A stretch of 64,000 nucleotides of DNA from Peribacillus sp. FSL P2-0133. Its GTDB lineage: Bacteria; Bacillota; Bacilli; Bacillales; DSM-1321. Where the stretch lies: positions 3,780,001-3,844,000 of the forward strand of contig NZ_CP150254.1 in assembly GCF_037975445.1 (NCBI RefSeq), written 5' to 3'. The notes under the pieces were generated by a model, which made no database searches, was not told the DNA's origin, and saw only the letters and a program-made list of their open reading frames with translations. The translations under genes were made by a program, and so were the position numbers. Below are positions 53,653-63,654 of the stretch, piece after piece (position 1 is the first letter of the stretch; every line of letters begins with the position of its first letter).

Positions 53653-53684
53653 CGTTCAGAAGGCATACTAATCTCTTCTGAACG
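53653..53684 (-). terminator. Hairpin between artP and artQ
   Basis: CGTTCAGAAG pairs with CTTCTGAACG across a 12-base loop, followed by TTTTTCC on the minus strand. It may reduce membrane-component expression relative to the binding protein. Confidence 0.75.
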
Positions 53685-53701
53685 CTTTTCATCTCTCTGT
53701 A

Positions 53702-54511
53702 TTATTCAGTTTCACTGCCACCGAACCATTTTAATATTAATTTTTCCATTTCACCATTTTCCATCATTTTTTTCAACTCGGCATTGAATTCTTCAGTTAA
53801 CTTGCTTCCTTTTTGGAAAGCGATTGCCGAACCGGCATCTTGTTCACCAGATGCAATCAAATGGCCCACCAATTCTTTATTATCTTTCAAGTAGCCTTTT
53901 GCCACAGTATCTTCCATGATCACGGCATCAAAACGTCCTGTTGACATTTCTTGAACAACCTCAGGAATACGATTCCGTTTTTCAACCTTCATCCCGATAT
54001 CTTGGGATTTATTCAAGTCATTTGCCAATGTCTCCTGAATGGATGCAAGCTGTACGCCTACGGTTTTCCCTTTTAAATCTTCAACAGTTTTGATTTTACT
54101 GTCCTTTGTCGTGATGATCATGTTTTTAGCTGTATAGTAAATATCACTGAAATCGACTGATTGCTCACGTTTTTCTGTTGGAGTCATTCCAGAGATAACG
54201 AAATCGACCGATTTATTTTCCAGAGCAGGCACAAGACTATTAAAGTCAATGTCCTTCACTTTAACTTCATAACCTAATTTTTTTCCGATTGCTTTAGCGA
54301 TATCGATGTCAAATCCTTTGATTTCATCACTTTTAGATGTTTCAACATATTCAAATGGCGGATAATCCGCAGATGTTCCCATTACCAGGACCTTTTTGTC
54401 TTCTGTACCAGCTGTGTCCTTATCTTCTTTCCCGGATGTTCCGCATGCTGCTAAAATACCTACTAATAAAACAGAAGTAAGCAACAATGCTAACTGCTTT
54501 TTCAACTTCAT
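53702..54511 (-). CDS. artP: Arginine ABC transporter substrate-binding lipoprotein
   Basis: A lipobox (LVGILAACGTSG, Cys23) precedes a bacterial extracellular solute-binding family 3 domain (YPPFEYVETSKSDEIKGFDIDIAKAIGKKL, quoted in part). ISGMTPTEKREQSVDFSDIYY is typical. Length 269. It heads the art operon with an ArgR/AhrC box in its promoter. Confidence 0.94.
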   Translation of the reverse strand: MKLKKQLALLLTSVLLVGILAACGTSGKEDKDTAGTEDKKVLVMGTSADYPPFEYVETSKSDEIKGFDIDIAKAIGKKLGYEVKVKDIDFNSLVPALENKSVDFVISGMTPTEKREQSVDFSDIYYTAKNMIITTKDSKIKTVEDLKGKTVGVQLASIQETLANDLNKSQDIGMKVEKRNRIPEVVQEMSTGRFDAVIMEDTVAKGYLKDNKELVGHLIASGEQDAGSAIAFQKGSKLTEEFNAELKKMMENGEMEKLILKWFGGSETE

Positions 54512-54573
54512 TATTATTCCTCCAAAATGATATTTTCAATTCTCTTGTTATTGAATTTGGTTTAGTTAAAATT

Positions 54574-54590
54574 TGAATAACTAATATTCA
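54574..54590. promoter_or_regulatory. ArgR/AhrC box upstream of artP
   Basis: TGAATAACTAATATTCA is a perfect TGAATA/TATTCA inverted repeat with a 5-base centre, the ARG box form, located just downstream of the -10. Arginine repressor control of this transporter has been predicted in B. subtilis. Confidence 0.6.
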
Positions 54591-54603
54591 TACACTAATG
54601 TGT

Positions 54604-54631
54604 ATTTTAACACACTCTTATAATTATTCAA
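54604..54631 (-). promoter_or_regulatory. Sigma-A promoter of artPQR
   Basis: TTGAAT (54626-54631) and TAAAAT (54604-54609) are separated by 16 bases. Confidence 0.55.
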
Positions 54632-54774
54632 TAACGTAAATAATAGATTTATTTTTCAGAATATTGCTATAATTTCATTTCTAAGTTCCGCGCTTTGAGC
54701 TCCAAAGGGAATATATCGGCATCCTTATCTATCTTCTTTCCTAAATGCCCCTGACTTATGCAAAATCATGAATA

Positions 54775-54803
54775 AAAAAAACCGCCGAAAGGGCGGTTTT
54801 TTT
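54775..54803 (-). terminator. Terminator of brxB
   Basis: AAAAAAACCGCC pairs with GGCGGTTTTTT across a 5-base loop, 18 bases after brxB. Confidence 0.9.
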
Positions 54804-54820
54804 CAGCTATGGCTATGGCC

Positions 54821-55258
54821 TTACACTTCTTCGCAATATTGATCGAAGTAGTCTTGTAATTTTTCTACTACAGACATCGGGTGGTGCCCTTCAATTTCAT
54901 GACGCTCTATCATGGTGATGATTTTTCCATCCTTCAGCAATGCAAATGATGGGGATGACGGCGGATACCCTTCGAAATAATCACGGGCTTTCTCCGTCGC
55001 CTCTTTATCTTGCCCAGCAAAAACGGTTACAAGCTGATCTGGACGTTTATCATTATGGATTGCATGAGCAGCTGCAGGTCTAGCAATTCCCCCAGCGCAG
55101 CCACAAACGGAGTTTACCATAACAAGTGTCGTTCCTTTTTGTGCAAATACTTCCTCTACTTCCTCGGGAGTAGTCAGTTCTGTATATCCAGCAGTCTTTA
55201 TCTCATCGCGAGCCTGTTTGACTACGTCGTTCATTAAAAAATTAAAATCCATATTCAT
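54821..55258 (-). CDS. brxB: Bacilliredoxin BrxB (YqiW)
   Basis: BrxB (145 residues) removes bacillithiol from mixed disulfides on proteins. The CGC active site is in [14 protein letters not shown] (Cys52 and Cys54 by count from the ATG at 55258). The thioredoxin-like fold ends [23 protein letters not shown] lies nine bases before the ATG. It is adjacent to art as yqiW is in B. subtilis. Confidence 0.95.
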   Translation of the reverse strand: MNMDFNFLMNDVVKQARDEIKTAGYTELTTPEEVEEVFAQKGTTLVMVNSVCGCAGGIARPAAAHAIHNDKRPDQLVTVFAGQDKEATEKARDYFEGYPPSSPSFALLKDGKIITMIERHEIEGHHPMSVVEKLQDYFDQYCEEV

Positions 55259-55409
55259 GGCATTTGCTCCTTCCAAGTTTTCTCTTCAATCCTATCATAA
55301 CAATTGCCACTTCGTGATTCAATAAATTTACCTGTTAAACCGCATAAACCGTTCCGAACATCTTTAAATAGAAGCGAGAATCATGTGTGAAACCAACAGG
55401 ACTTACAAA

Positions 55410-55451
55410 AGGATGGGGCATGCTAGGAGACATTCCACGCTGCCCCATCCT
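55410..55451 (-). terminator. Terminator of the mut operon
   Basis: AGGATGGGGCA pairs with TGCCCCATCCT across a 20-base loop, with TTTTG on the minus strand. Confidence 0.8.
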
Positions 55452-55460
55452 ATTTCTTTT

Positions 55461-56588
55461 TTAATTTGATTTAAATGTTTCTGTAAAAGATTCAAAGGCC
55501 TGCTTAACAGCAGCAGTGACCGTTTTATTCCCTGACATCACTTGATTCTCGAGTATAGGGAGAAGACCTTTGACGGTTTCATTTTTATAAAACATCGTTT
55601 TAAGCTGGTGATCAATCAATGAATAAAGCCATTCCTTAGATTGCATTCTTCTCCGTTCTTGAAAAACACCCGATTCCTTGGTCATGTCGGAAAATTCATT
55701 CAATACATCCCAAAGCTCAGGAATTCCTTTACCGGTTATGGCGGAACAAGCATATGCCTTCCCTGCCCATCCCTTTGTTGCTGGCTGAAGGAAGTGCAAG
55801 ATTCTGCTATATTCGGACTTCGTCCTAATCGCCAGCGGAATGTTCTCTCCGTCGGCTTTATTGACCACAATTCCGTCCACAAGTTCCAGAATCCCTTTTT
55901 TCATCCCTTGTAATTCATCTCCGGCACCTGTTAGGACAAGGAGCATGAAGAAGTCGACCATACTTCGAACTATGGCTTCACTCTGACCGACACCGACAGT
56001 TTCTATCAGTATCACATCAAATCCTGCCGCTTCACAAAGCAACATCGTTTCCCTCGTTTTGCGGTGAACTCCGCCTAGAGTTCCTTCGGATGGTGAGGGT
56101 CTTATGAAGGCATGGGGGTTTCTTGCCAATTCCTCCATCCTTGTCTTATCACCTAGTATACTTCCGCCATTGATTGAAGAGCTTGGATCGACGGCTAGAA
56201 CGGCAACCTTATGGCCCCTGTCACATAAGTAGGTTCCGAACGTCTCGATAAAGGTACTTTTTCCGGCACCGGGCACTCCGGAAATCCCGATGCGAATCGA
56301 GCTCCCTGTATGAGGTAGGATGGCCTGCAATAATTCCTGTGCATGATCTAAGTGGTGGGATGCATTGCTTTCAACCAATGTAATCCCTTTAGCTAGCTTG
56401 GCCCTGTCCCCTTTTATGATTCCCTCTTTAAGTTCATGGACCGGTATGTTTACATTATGTTTTTTGACGAATTTGCTTTTTGAAGGTTTGTTTTGGCTGG
56501 ATGCTAATTCCACACCTGGCTTTAATGAAGAAGCAAAACCTTCCTGATTGTTAAGATCGACCCATTCCGGCTTCTTGTCTTCACTCAT
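55461..56588 (-). CDS. meaB: MeaB-type GTPase, methylmalonyl-CoA mutase chaperone
   Basis: MeaB (375 residues) is a G3E GTPase that loads and protects the cobalamin cofactor of MutAB. The P-loop is [15 protein letters not shown] (near residue 100), with [11 protein letters not shown] and VVNKADGEN (NKxD guanine motif). It follows mutB with a one-base overlap (TAAATG-type), and the three genes mutA-mutB-meaB form one operon. Confidence 0.94.
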   Translation of the reverse strand: MSEDKKPEWVDLNNQEGFASSLKPGVELASSQNKPSKSKFVKKHNVNIPVHELKEGIIKGDRAKLAKGITLVESNASHHLDHAQELLQAILPHTGSSIRIGISGVPGAGKSTFIETFGTYLCDRGHKVAVLAVDPSSSINGGSILGDKTRMEELARNPHAFIRPSPSEGTLGGVHRKTRETMLLCEAAGFDVILIETVGVGQSEAIVRSMVDFFMLLVLTGAGDELQGMKKGILELVDGIVVNKADGENIPLAIRTKSEYSRILHFLQPATKGWAGKAYACSAITGKGIPELWDVLNEFSDMTKESGVFQERRRMQSKEWLYSLIDHQLKTMFYKNETVKGLLPILENQVMSGNKTVTAAVKQAFESFTETFKSN

Positions 56589-58780
56589 TATTGGGCCACT
56601 TCCTCATATCCGAGGCGATTGTATATTTCCTGAAGCACTTTCTTCGCTGCCTGTGGAATGACCGTACCAGGTCCAAAAATGGCTGTAGCCCCATTTTCCA
56701 TTAGGTAATCATAATCCTGTGCAGGGATGACGCCGCCTACGATCACTATAATGTCCTCACGGCCCAAGTTCTTCAGTTCCGTCATAAGCTGCGGCAACAA
56801 AGTTTTATGGCCGGCAGCAAGGGAACTCATTCCGACAACATGCACATCATTTTCCACGGCTTGGATGGCAGTTTCTTTCGGTGTTTGGAATAATGGACCG
56901 ATATCGACATCATAGCCTAAATCCGCAAACCCCGTTCCTACTACTTTAGCTCCACGATCATGACCGTCCTGACCCATTTTAGCCATTAACAAACGCGGTC
57001 TTCTTCCTTCATTTTCAAGGAACTCTTCCGTCATGCGGACGACTTCCTCAATTTCCGCTTCTTTTGAGTATGCCGAGCTATATACGCCGCTGATAGAACG
57101 GATCGTTGCTTTGTGACGTCCAGCCACCTCTTCGATCGCATCGGAGATTTCACCTAATGAAGCCCGTACTCTTGCAGCTTGCACAGCCAGTTCAAGAAGG
57201 TTACCTTCGCCAGTTCTGGCAGACATGGATAGCGCTTGAAGAGCTTCATCCACCTTTGCCTGATCACGTTTCGCTTTTAATTCGCTTAAACGCTTAAGCT
57301 GACTTTCGCGAACTACTGTATTATCAATCTCCAGTATTTCAATAGGATCTTCTTTTTTCAAACGATACTTATTGACGCCTACGATCGTTTCATCTTGAGA
57401 ATCGATTTTAGCCTGACGCTTTGCAGCGGCTTCCTCGATCCTCATTTTTGGAAGTCCAGTTTCAATTGCCTTCGCCATTCCTCCCAGACCTTCGATTTCT
57501 TCTATGTGAGCCCAAGCCCGTTCGATTAATTCATTAGTAAGCGATTCTACATAGTATGAACCCGCCCATGGATCGATTACTTTTGTGATCCCGGTTTCCT
57601 CCTGCAGATATAGCTGTGTGTTACGTGCAATGCGTGCCGAGAAATCAGTTGGCAGGGCAATGGCCTCATCCAATGCGTTCGTATGCAGGGACTGTGTATG
57701 CCCAAGTGCAGCCGCATGCGCTTCAATAAGGGTCCTTGCGACATTGTTAAACGGATCCTGCTCGGAGAGGCTCCAGCCGGAGGTTTGGGAATGAGTCCTC
57801 AATGCCATCGCTTTATTATTTTTCGGTTCGAATTGTTTCATCAGTTTTGACCAAATGAAACGAGCCGCCCTCATTTTCGCCACTTCCATGAAATAGTTCA
57901 TTCCTACAGCCCAGAAAAATGACAGGCGTGGTGCAAATTTATCGATATCAATACCTGCTTTCATTCCGGTACGTGCATACTCAAGCCCATCCGCCAACGT
58001 ATAGGCAAGTTCGATATCAGCCGGCGCCCCCGCTTCTTGCAGATGATAACCGGAAATGGAAATGGAATTGAACTTGGGCATATATTTGGATGTATACTCA
58101 AATATATCAGCTATGATTTTCATGGACATTTCAGGTGGGTAGATATACGTATTCCGAACCATGTATTCCTTTAAGATGTCATTTTGAATCGTGCCTGAAA
58201 GCTTATCCTGTGTTACGCCTTGTTCTTCAGCTGTCACGATATAAAATGCAAGGATGGGTAATACAGCACCGTTCATCGTCATTGACACGGACATCTGATC
58301 AAGCGGAATGCCGTCGAACAGGATTTTCATGTCAAGAATGGAATCAATGGCAACTCCCGCCTTCCCCACATCACCGACAACGCGCGGATGATCGGAGTCA
58401 TAACCGCGGTGTGTCGCTAAATCAAAAGCAACTGAGAGCCCTTTTTGCCCCATCGCCAGATTACGCCTGTAAAACGCATTGGATTCCTCGGCAGTCGAAA
58501 AACCTGCATACTGACGTACCGTCCAAGGACGATTGACATACATCGAAGGATACGGCCCTCTTGTAAAAGGAGCGATGCCTGGCACACTTTCCATATGCTC
58601 CAAATCGCGATTATCTTCCTCAACATAAAGCGGTTTGATTTTTATTTGTTCATTTGTTTCAAACAGAAGATCCTCAATGTTTTTCCCAACTGCTTTTTCG
58701 GCTTCCTTTTTCCATGCTTCCACTGTACCTTTAATCTCAGACTTAGCAGGATTTATAGCAGAAAAATTCGGTTTTTTCAT
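56588..58780 (-). CDS. mutB: Methylmalonyl-CoA mutase large subunit
   Basis: MutB (730 residues) interconverts methylmalonyl-CoA and succinyl-CoA with adenosylcobalamin. The cobalamin motif DGHDRG occurs at residues 605-610, with His607 as the axial ligand, and the C-terminal B12 domain has [10 protein letters not shown] and IVGGVIP. The TIM barrel part includes [20 protein letters not shown]. It is one base past mutA's stop and precedes meaB. B. subtilis lacks these genes. Confidence 0.97.
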   Translation of the reverse strand: MKKPNFSAINPAKSEIKGTVEAWKKEAEKAVGKNIEDLLFETNEQIKIKPLYVEEDNRDLEHMESVPGIAPFTRGPYPSMYVNRPWTVRQYAGFSTAEESNAFYRRNLAMGQKGLSVAFDLATHRGYDSDHPRVVGDVGKAGVAIDSILDMKILFDGIPLDQMSVSMTMNGAVLPILAFYIVTAEEQGVTQDKLSGTIQNDILKEYMVRNTYIYPPEMSMKIIADIFEYTSKYMPKFNSISISGYHLQEAGAPADIELAYTLADGLEYARTGMKAGIDIDKFAPRLSFFWAVGMNYFMEVAKMRAARFIWSKLMKQFEPKNNKAMALRTHSQTSGWSLSEQDPFNNVARTLIEAHAAALGHTQSLHTNALDEAIALPTDFSARIARNTQLYLQEETGITKVIDPWAGSYYVESLTNELIERAWAHIEEIEGLGGMAKAIETGLPKMRIEEAAAKRQAKIDSQDETIVGVNKYRLKKEDPIEILEIDNTVVRESQLKRLSELKAKRDQAKVDEALQALSMSARTGEGNLLELAVQAARVRASLGEISDAIEEVAGRHKATIRSISGVYSSAYSKEAEIEEVVRMTEEFLENEGRRPRLLMAKMGQDGHDRGAKVVGTGFADLGYDVDIGPLFQTPKETAIQAVENDVHVVGMSSLAAGHKTLLPQLMTELKNLGREDIIVIVGGVIPAQDYDYLMENGATAIFGPGTVIPQAAKKVLQEIYNRLGYEEVAQ

Positions 58781-58781
58781 T

Positions 58782-60692
58782 TCAGTTCACCCCTAGCTTC
58801 TGCAATAATTCCGATAAAATGGCTATTGCATTCGTTTTAACATGGATAAAATCTTTGACTCCGGCTTCACTTAGTGTAATCTCCAATTCTTCTTGTTGCT
58901 TACCGGCACTATAAATAGTGATTTCAGGGAATTGCTTTTTAATTTCTTTAATGGTTAATGGCGCTAATTCCGAGTAGTCCGCATCACTGCCGCAAACACA
59001 ATAGATAGGGAGCTTGGTCGCAGCTACATAATCGACTGCTTCCTCAACGGTTTGACACCCCTTACTGCCGATTGTTTCAATACCACCTGCTGCAGCAAGA
59101 CTTTTTACGAAATCTGCACGAGGTTTATAGGATTTGAGATTTTTCAAATTAATCAAACCAATAGTTGGAGCCGTTCCACATAATTCTTTATACTTTTCAC
59201 TGCGTAGCCTTATCTGTTCGAACTGAATGGATACCCGATCCAAGTCAAGCGGGGTAATGCCAACCGGCTTCTCCACTTTCATATATGACACATGGATATT
59301 CCGTGTCGGGGTTTTAATCTTATCAGCGGGATTCGGATAGACATTGGTTCCGATGATGCTTTCTTTTCTGAAGGCCGCATTTTGGACTTTGCCTTGGTAA
59401 ACTTCAGCTATTTCTTTCTGAAGCGTGCCTTGTTTAATTAGCTCAAGAATCCCTCCAACTGCATCGATTTCAAGGAATTTCGCCCAAACCTTTTCAGCCA
59501 ATTCATCCGTTAATTGCTCAACATACCATGAACCGCCAGCAGGATCGGCCACTGTTGTGATATTTGTTTCTTCTTTTAAAATCAAGTGAGTGTTACGGGC
59601 AATTCTTTCTGAAAAATCATCGGTTTCACCAGTTGCGTGTGTGAATGGATGAATTTGAAGATATTGAATGCCTCCAATAGCTGCAGCGAAAGCTTGATTT
59701 GTGGTTCTAAGAATATTGACATGCTGATCATAAAGCGTTTCTGTCAACTCGGAAGTAACGGCATGTATCGCCATTTTAAAATGGTCCGATGCAGTATCGA
59801 AAGCTTCTGCAAGTCCTGCCCAAAGCCTTCTGGCAGCCCGCAGTTTAGCGATGGACATGAAGTAATTTGAATCCAAAGCAAAAGAGAATACTATTTTTTC
59901 GGAAACCGAAGCAATAGAAAGCCCTTGTTTTTGACCTTCCAATAGATATTGGACAGCAGCCGATAATCCGTAAGCTATTTCTTGTACGGCATTAGCTCCT
60001 CCATTATGGTAGACTGCCGTATTAATCAAAACTGTTTTTAAATCCCTGCCTACATTCTGATAGTCTTGGATCGTCTTCAGCCAGTCTGCAAAATAGTTAT
60101 CCGTATCTTCTGGCAGCTGACCGCAAATGAGCCATTCTGCAATGGGATCTTCAGCAATAACGCCTGTCAATTGGGTATTTTGTGCTTCGGCAACAGCTTT
60201 GAATTGAGGGAATAATCCTTTTTGTTTCCCCTTAAGGTCAATGAAAACCGGGATTTCTTTTAATGGGATATCCTTAAACAATTTTTCTGCCCTTGCGCCC
60301 TCGGCAAGCAATCGTGCAGGGTATGCCACGACATTTTGACCGCGCTTGAATGAAGCCTTCATCTTTTCATTTGCTTCTTCAGCCGTGATACCGCTTACAG
60401 GTTGAACGACAAGCCAAGGTTTTTCGTGATATCCCGTTGGGGACGTTCCTCGGGTGAAAGGGAAAAATCCTGGTAATTCAGCTACTTTTTCCGTTGAATC
60501 CGCCTTTTCTGTATAGAGCGGATATAAAGTGATGCCCTCATATGTATTCGTTTTTAATTTTTCTACACTTTTCCCTTTTAAACTTGCTTCCGCAGCTTCT
60601 TTCCACTCTTCAAAAGAAGGCTTTGGAAAGGTTATGTTTTTTACATCTTTCAGTTCCATCTGTAATCGCTTTCTTATCTTCTGCCGCCTCAT
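58782..60692 (-). CDS. mutA: Methylmalonyl-CoA mutase small subunit
   Basis: MutA (636 residues) is the non-catalytic homologue of MutB. It shares the barrel ([30 protein letters not shown]) and the degenerate B12-like C-terminal domain, in which DxHxxG is replaced ([12 protein letters not shown]). AAAGGAC precedes the ATG at 60692; a shorter start at MELKDV (60659) is possible, without a good site. It leads the mutAB-meaB operon and lies upstream of mutB by one base. Confidence 0.93.
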   Translation of the reverse strand: MRRQKIRKRLQMELKDVKNITFPKPSFEEWKEAAEASLKGKSVEKLKTNTYEGITLYPLYTEKADSTEKVAELPGFFPFTRGTSPTGYHEKPWLVVQPVSGITAEEANEKMKASFKRGQNVVAYPARLLAEGARAEKLFKDIPLKEIPVFIDLKGKQKGLFPQFKAVAEAQNTQLTGVIAEDPIAEWLICGQLPEDTDNYFADWLKTIQDYQNVGRDLKTVLINTAVYHNGGANAVQEIAYGLSAAVQYLLEGQKQGLSIASVSEKIVFSFALDSNYFMSIAKLRAARRLWAGLAEAFDTASDHFKMAIHAVTSELTETLYDQHVNILRTTNQAFAAAIGGIQYLQIHPFTHATGETDDFSERIARNTHLILKEETNITTVADPAGGSWYVEQLTDELAEKVWAKFLEIDAVGGILELIKQGTLQKEIAEVYQGKVQNAAFRKESIIGTNVYPNPADKIKTPTRNIHVSYMKVEKPVGITPLDLDRVSIQFEQIRLRSEKYKELCGTAPTIGLINLKNLKSYKPRADFVKSLAAAGGIETIGSKGCQTVEEAVDYVAATKLPIYCVCGSDADYSELAPLTIKEIKKQFPEITIYSAGKQQEELEITLSEAGVKDFIHVKTNAIAILSELLQKLGVN

Positions 60693-60715
60693 ACGCCCTG
60701 TCCTTTCTTTGGGAG

Positions 60716-60734
60716 AACGAACGCTCAGTCAGTT
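60716..60734. promoter_or_regulatory. Imperfect palindrome in the mutA leader
   Basis: AACGAACGCTCAGTCAGTT shows inverted AAC..AC spacing and internal 4-base repeats, like operators of TetR-family regulators. It lies about 38 bases after a TATAAT (60773-60778) and 24 bases before mutA. Regulator unknown. Confidence 0.3.
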
Positions 60735-61122
60735 TTGGATAAGAAAACCACCCTCCCGTCAATTTAATCTGGATTATACTAACATTCTACCATAATTTTC
60801 TTGAAATTTAAGACAATAGAAATTAGCAAATCTGTTATTAAGGAAACCACTAGCCTATTTCGCCTTTTTTTAAATCAAGTACAGTCTCTGATCTGTATTA
60901 GAACAGCTCTTAATAAAATAATAGCAAAAATAAAATTTTTGTCGATGTTTTTCTACGGAAAAGAGAAATGACAGAGTCTAAACTTTGGCGATCGACTTCG
61001 GCATACGCATCTTTCACCAAATCAAAAAGCAAGGGGGAATCAATAACTGCTGGACTAAATGATGATCATGAACCACCATCATCCCATAGTTATGGTTTCT
61101 ATCAAATTTTTTTAAAAAAAGG

Positions 61123-61240
61123 TGATTGGAACGGGTGTGTGAGACTCAAGCGGGAATAGCTTGTCCAAGGAGGGACCCCACAGGCGCCAAGAGCGCCGAA
61201 GGCGGACCCTCCCGGGAAATCGAGTGCCTGGAGTTCCAAC
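61123..61240. repeat. G+C-rich dispersed repeat element, copy 2
   Basis: Diverged copy of the element at 25251-25375, same orientation, sharing GATTGGAA, GAGACTC, GCGGGAA, CGAGTGCCTGGAG and internal GGCGCC hairpin parts. It lies between the mutA promoter and the bkdB terminator. The 62- and 63-codon frames crossing it are not genes. Confidence 0.75.
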
Positions 61241-61268
61241 TAACGTTCAAATTGTACCAATCAAAAAA

Positions 61269-61308
61269 ACTGTAGGCAAACTCGATTTTCATCGAGTTTG
61301 CCTACAGT
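61269..61308. terminator. Terminator of bkdB, repeated hairpin family
   Basis: A perfect 18-base-pair stem from ACTGTAGGCAAACTCGAT and its complement, with a TTTC loop and T-run on the minus strand. It is a close relative of the hairpin at 25102-25146. Confidence 0.9.
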
Positions 61309-61345
61309 CTGAAGGAATAACCTTGCGGCCTTCCTTTTCTTCATT

Positions 61346-62632
61346 TTAGTATATGGAAGTGTTGTCTTTGGAAATCTTTTCGATGATTTCTTTAACCCTT
61401 GCAAGGAATCGTCCGCATACCAGACCGTCCAAAACACGATGATCAAGTGATAAACAGAGATTCACCATATCTCGTACTGCAATCATATCATTTATGACCA
61501 CTGGGCGTTTTACAATCGTTTCAACTTGTAAAATGGCCGCCTGTGGATAATTGATGATTCCCATGGACTGGACAGAACCGAATGAGCCAGTGTTATTAAC
61601 AGTGAACGTACCACCTTGCATATCCTCTGCTTTTAACTTACCCGCCTTTACTTTGGATGCAAGTTCCTGTATCTCCCTTGCTATACCTTTGATTGATTTT
61701 TCATCGGCATTTTTAATGACCGGTACAAATAAGGCATCTTCGGTTGCAACGGCTATTGATATATTGATTTCTTTCTTTTGTATGATTTTTTCGCCTGCCC
61801 ACATCGAATTGAGCTCTGGAAATTCCGTAAGGGCTTGAGCAACCGCTTTTACGAAAAAGGCAAAGTACGTTAAATTATAGCCTTCTTTTTGTTTAAACTC
61901 GGATTTAAGATTATCACGCAACTTCACCATATTGCTTGCATCAACTTCCACCATAGTCCAAGCATGCGGAATTTCGTGCTTACTTTTCAACATATTGGAC
62001 GCAATTGCCTTACGGATGCCGGTAACAGGTATTTCCTTGTCCCCAGCCACAGTCGGCACGTTTGTTACTGGACTGGTTTGACGATTAACTTGAGGGGCGA
62101 TCTCTACAGGAGCCGAATCGGTTATTGCGGAAGGCTCCTCCGCCTTAGGAAGATTCCCTGATTCAACAAGTTTCAGTAAATCTTTACGGGTGATCCGTCC
62201 CTCATTCCCCGTTCCTTTAACTTTTGAAAGATCTATCCCATGCTCCTGGGAAAGTTTTAACACAGCTGGCGAATAGCGAGCTTTCCTTGATGGTTCTGCC
62301 GACGCTTGCTGCACATCTCTTGTAACAGGTGCATCAGCATTTTCCTCACTATGAGAAACTTGCCCAGCATTTCCGTTATCCGTCTTTGCCGCTTCAACTT
62401 CAATCGAGCAAATGACTTCCCCGACTGCCAATGTTTGATTCTCATCCGCTTTCAATTCCTTGATGATGCCGGTGAAGGAAGAAGGAACCTCAGCATTTAC
62501 TTTATCCGTCATCACTTCAGCTAGCGGGTCGTATTTCGTGACATGATCCCCAGGCTTCACAAGCCATTTACTGATGGTTCCCTCTGTGACACTTTCGCCT
62601 AGTTGAGGCATCTTCATTAATTCCATAGCCAT
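61346..62632 (-). CDS. bkdB: Branched-chain alpha-keto acid dehydrogenase E2 (acyltransferase)
   Basis: BkdB (428 residues) transfers the acyl group from lipoamide to CoA. The lipoyl domain at the N-terminus carries EVMTDKVNAEV, whose Lys is lipoylated. A peripheral subunit-binding domain (YSPAVLKLSQEHGIDLSKVKGTGNEGRI, quoted in part) follows at about residues 120-160. The catalytic domain ends with SLDHRVLDGLVCG (DHRxxDG). GGAGG before the ATG at 62632 fixes the start. It is the last gene of the bkd operon. Confidence 0.95.
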   Translation of the reverse strand: MAMELMKMPQLGESVTEGTISKWLVKPGDHVTKYDPLAEVMTDKVNAEVPSSFTGIIKELKADENQTLAVGEVICSIEVEAAKTDNGNAGQVSHSEENADAPVTRDVQQASAEPSRKARYSPAVLKLSQEHGIDLSKVKGTGNEGRITRKDLLKLVESGNLPKAEEPSAITDSAPVEIAPQVNRQTSPVTNVPTVAGDKEIPVTGIRKAIASNMLKSKHEIPHAWTMVEVDASNMVKLRDNLKSEFKQKEGYNLTYFAFFVKAVAQALTEFPELNSMWAGEKIIQKKEINISIAVATEDALFVPVIKNADEKSIKGIAREIQELASKVKAGKLKAEDMQGGTFTVNNTGSFGSVQSMGIINYPQAAILQVETIVKRPVVINDMIAVRDMVNLCLSLDHRVLDGLVCGRFLARVKEIIEKISKDNTSIY

Positions 62633-62658
62633 AATTCGTTCCTCCTTCTTAACAGTCA

Positions 62659-63642
62659 TTAATACTCGGCCAATTCCCTCATTGCTTTTTCCACTTTATC
62701 AGGATTCACCATAAATTGTTTTTCCATCGTAGGCGCATATGGCATGGCAGGTACATCAGGTCCGGCCAATCGTTTTACAGGGGCATCCAAATCAAAAAGG
62801 CAATGCTCGGCAATGATGGCTGCGACCTCACTCATGATGCTTCCTTCTTTATTATCTTCCGTAACCAGTAATACTTTCCCCGTTTTAGAAGCTGCTTCTA
62901 TGATAGCATCCTTATCCAAAGGGTAGACCGTACGCAAGTCAAGAACATGTGCAGAAATTCCATCTGCAGCTAACTTTTCTGCTGCCTGAAGGGCAAAATG
63001 CACACAAAGGCCATAGGAGATGACAGTAATGTCTTCCCCTTCCCTTTTCACTTCCGCCTTACCGATGGGAAGTACATAATCTTCAGTCGGTACCTCACCC
63101 TTGATCAAGCGGTAAGCGCGTTTATGTTCAAAGAAAAGTACTGGGTCTTCATCGCGAATGGCGGCTTTAAGCAACCCCTTTACATCATACGGAGTGGAAG
63201 GCATCACAATTTTCAAGCCCGGCTGATTGGCAAAGATTGCTTCAACCGATTGTGAATGATAAAGGGCTCCATGAATCCCTCCTCCATACGGAGCACGGAT
63301 AACCATAGGACAGCTCCAGTCATTATTAGAACGGTATCTAATTTTGGCTGCCTCTGAAACTATTTGGTTAATGGCAGGCATGATGAAATCAGCAAATTGC
63401 ATCTCAGCTATCGGCCGAAGCCCATACATGGCGGCTCCAATTCCCACTCCTGCAATTGCAGATTCAGCGAGCGGGGTATCGATGACCCTGGCTTCACCGA
63501 ATTGGTCGTATAAACCATTAGTGGCTTTAAAGACCCCACCTTTTTTTCCTACATCCTCTCCCAATACGAACACACGGGAATCACGTTCCATCTCTTCCCT
63601 CATTGCCATTGTCACGGCATCTATATAAGAAATCACTGGCAT
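62659..63642 (-). CDS. bkdAB: Branched-chain alpha-keto acid dehydrogenase E1 beta
   Basis: BkdAB (327 residues) is the beta subunit of the thiamine-diphosphate E1 component. GEDVGKKGGVFKATNGL, RVIDTPLAESAIAGVGIGAA (part of the PP-binding face) and HGALYHSQSVEAIF are typical. The C-terminal transketolase domain starts near residue 200 (GEDITVISYG). It lies 12 bases after bkdAA and 26 bases before bkdB. Confidence 0.96.
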   Translation of the reverse strand: MPVISYIDAVTMAMREEMERDSRVFVLGEDVGKKGGVFKATNGLYDQFGEARVIDTPLAESAIAGVGIGAAMYGLRPIAEMQFADFIMPAINQIVSEAAKIRYRSNNDWSCPMVIRAPYGGGIHGALYHSQSVEAIFANQPGLKIVMPSTPYDVKGLLKAAIRDEDPVLFFEHKRAYRLIKGEVPTEDYVLPIGKAEVKREGEDITVISYGLCVHFALQAAEKLAADGISAHVLDLRTVYPLDKDAIIEAASKTGKVLLVTEDNKEGSIMSEVAAIIAEHCLFDLDAPVKRLAGPDVPAMPYAPTMEKQFMVNPDKVEKAMRELAEY

Positions 63643-63654
63643 TCTATTACCCCC

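Noticed and set aside
60968..61349. Plus-strand frames of 62-63 codons upstream of mutA
   Set aside because: They cross the second repeat copy and the bkdB terminator; no ribosome site or family resemblance.
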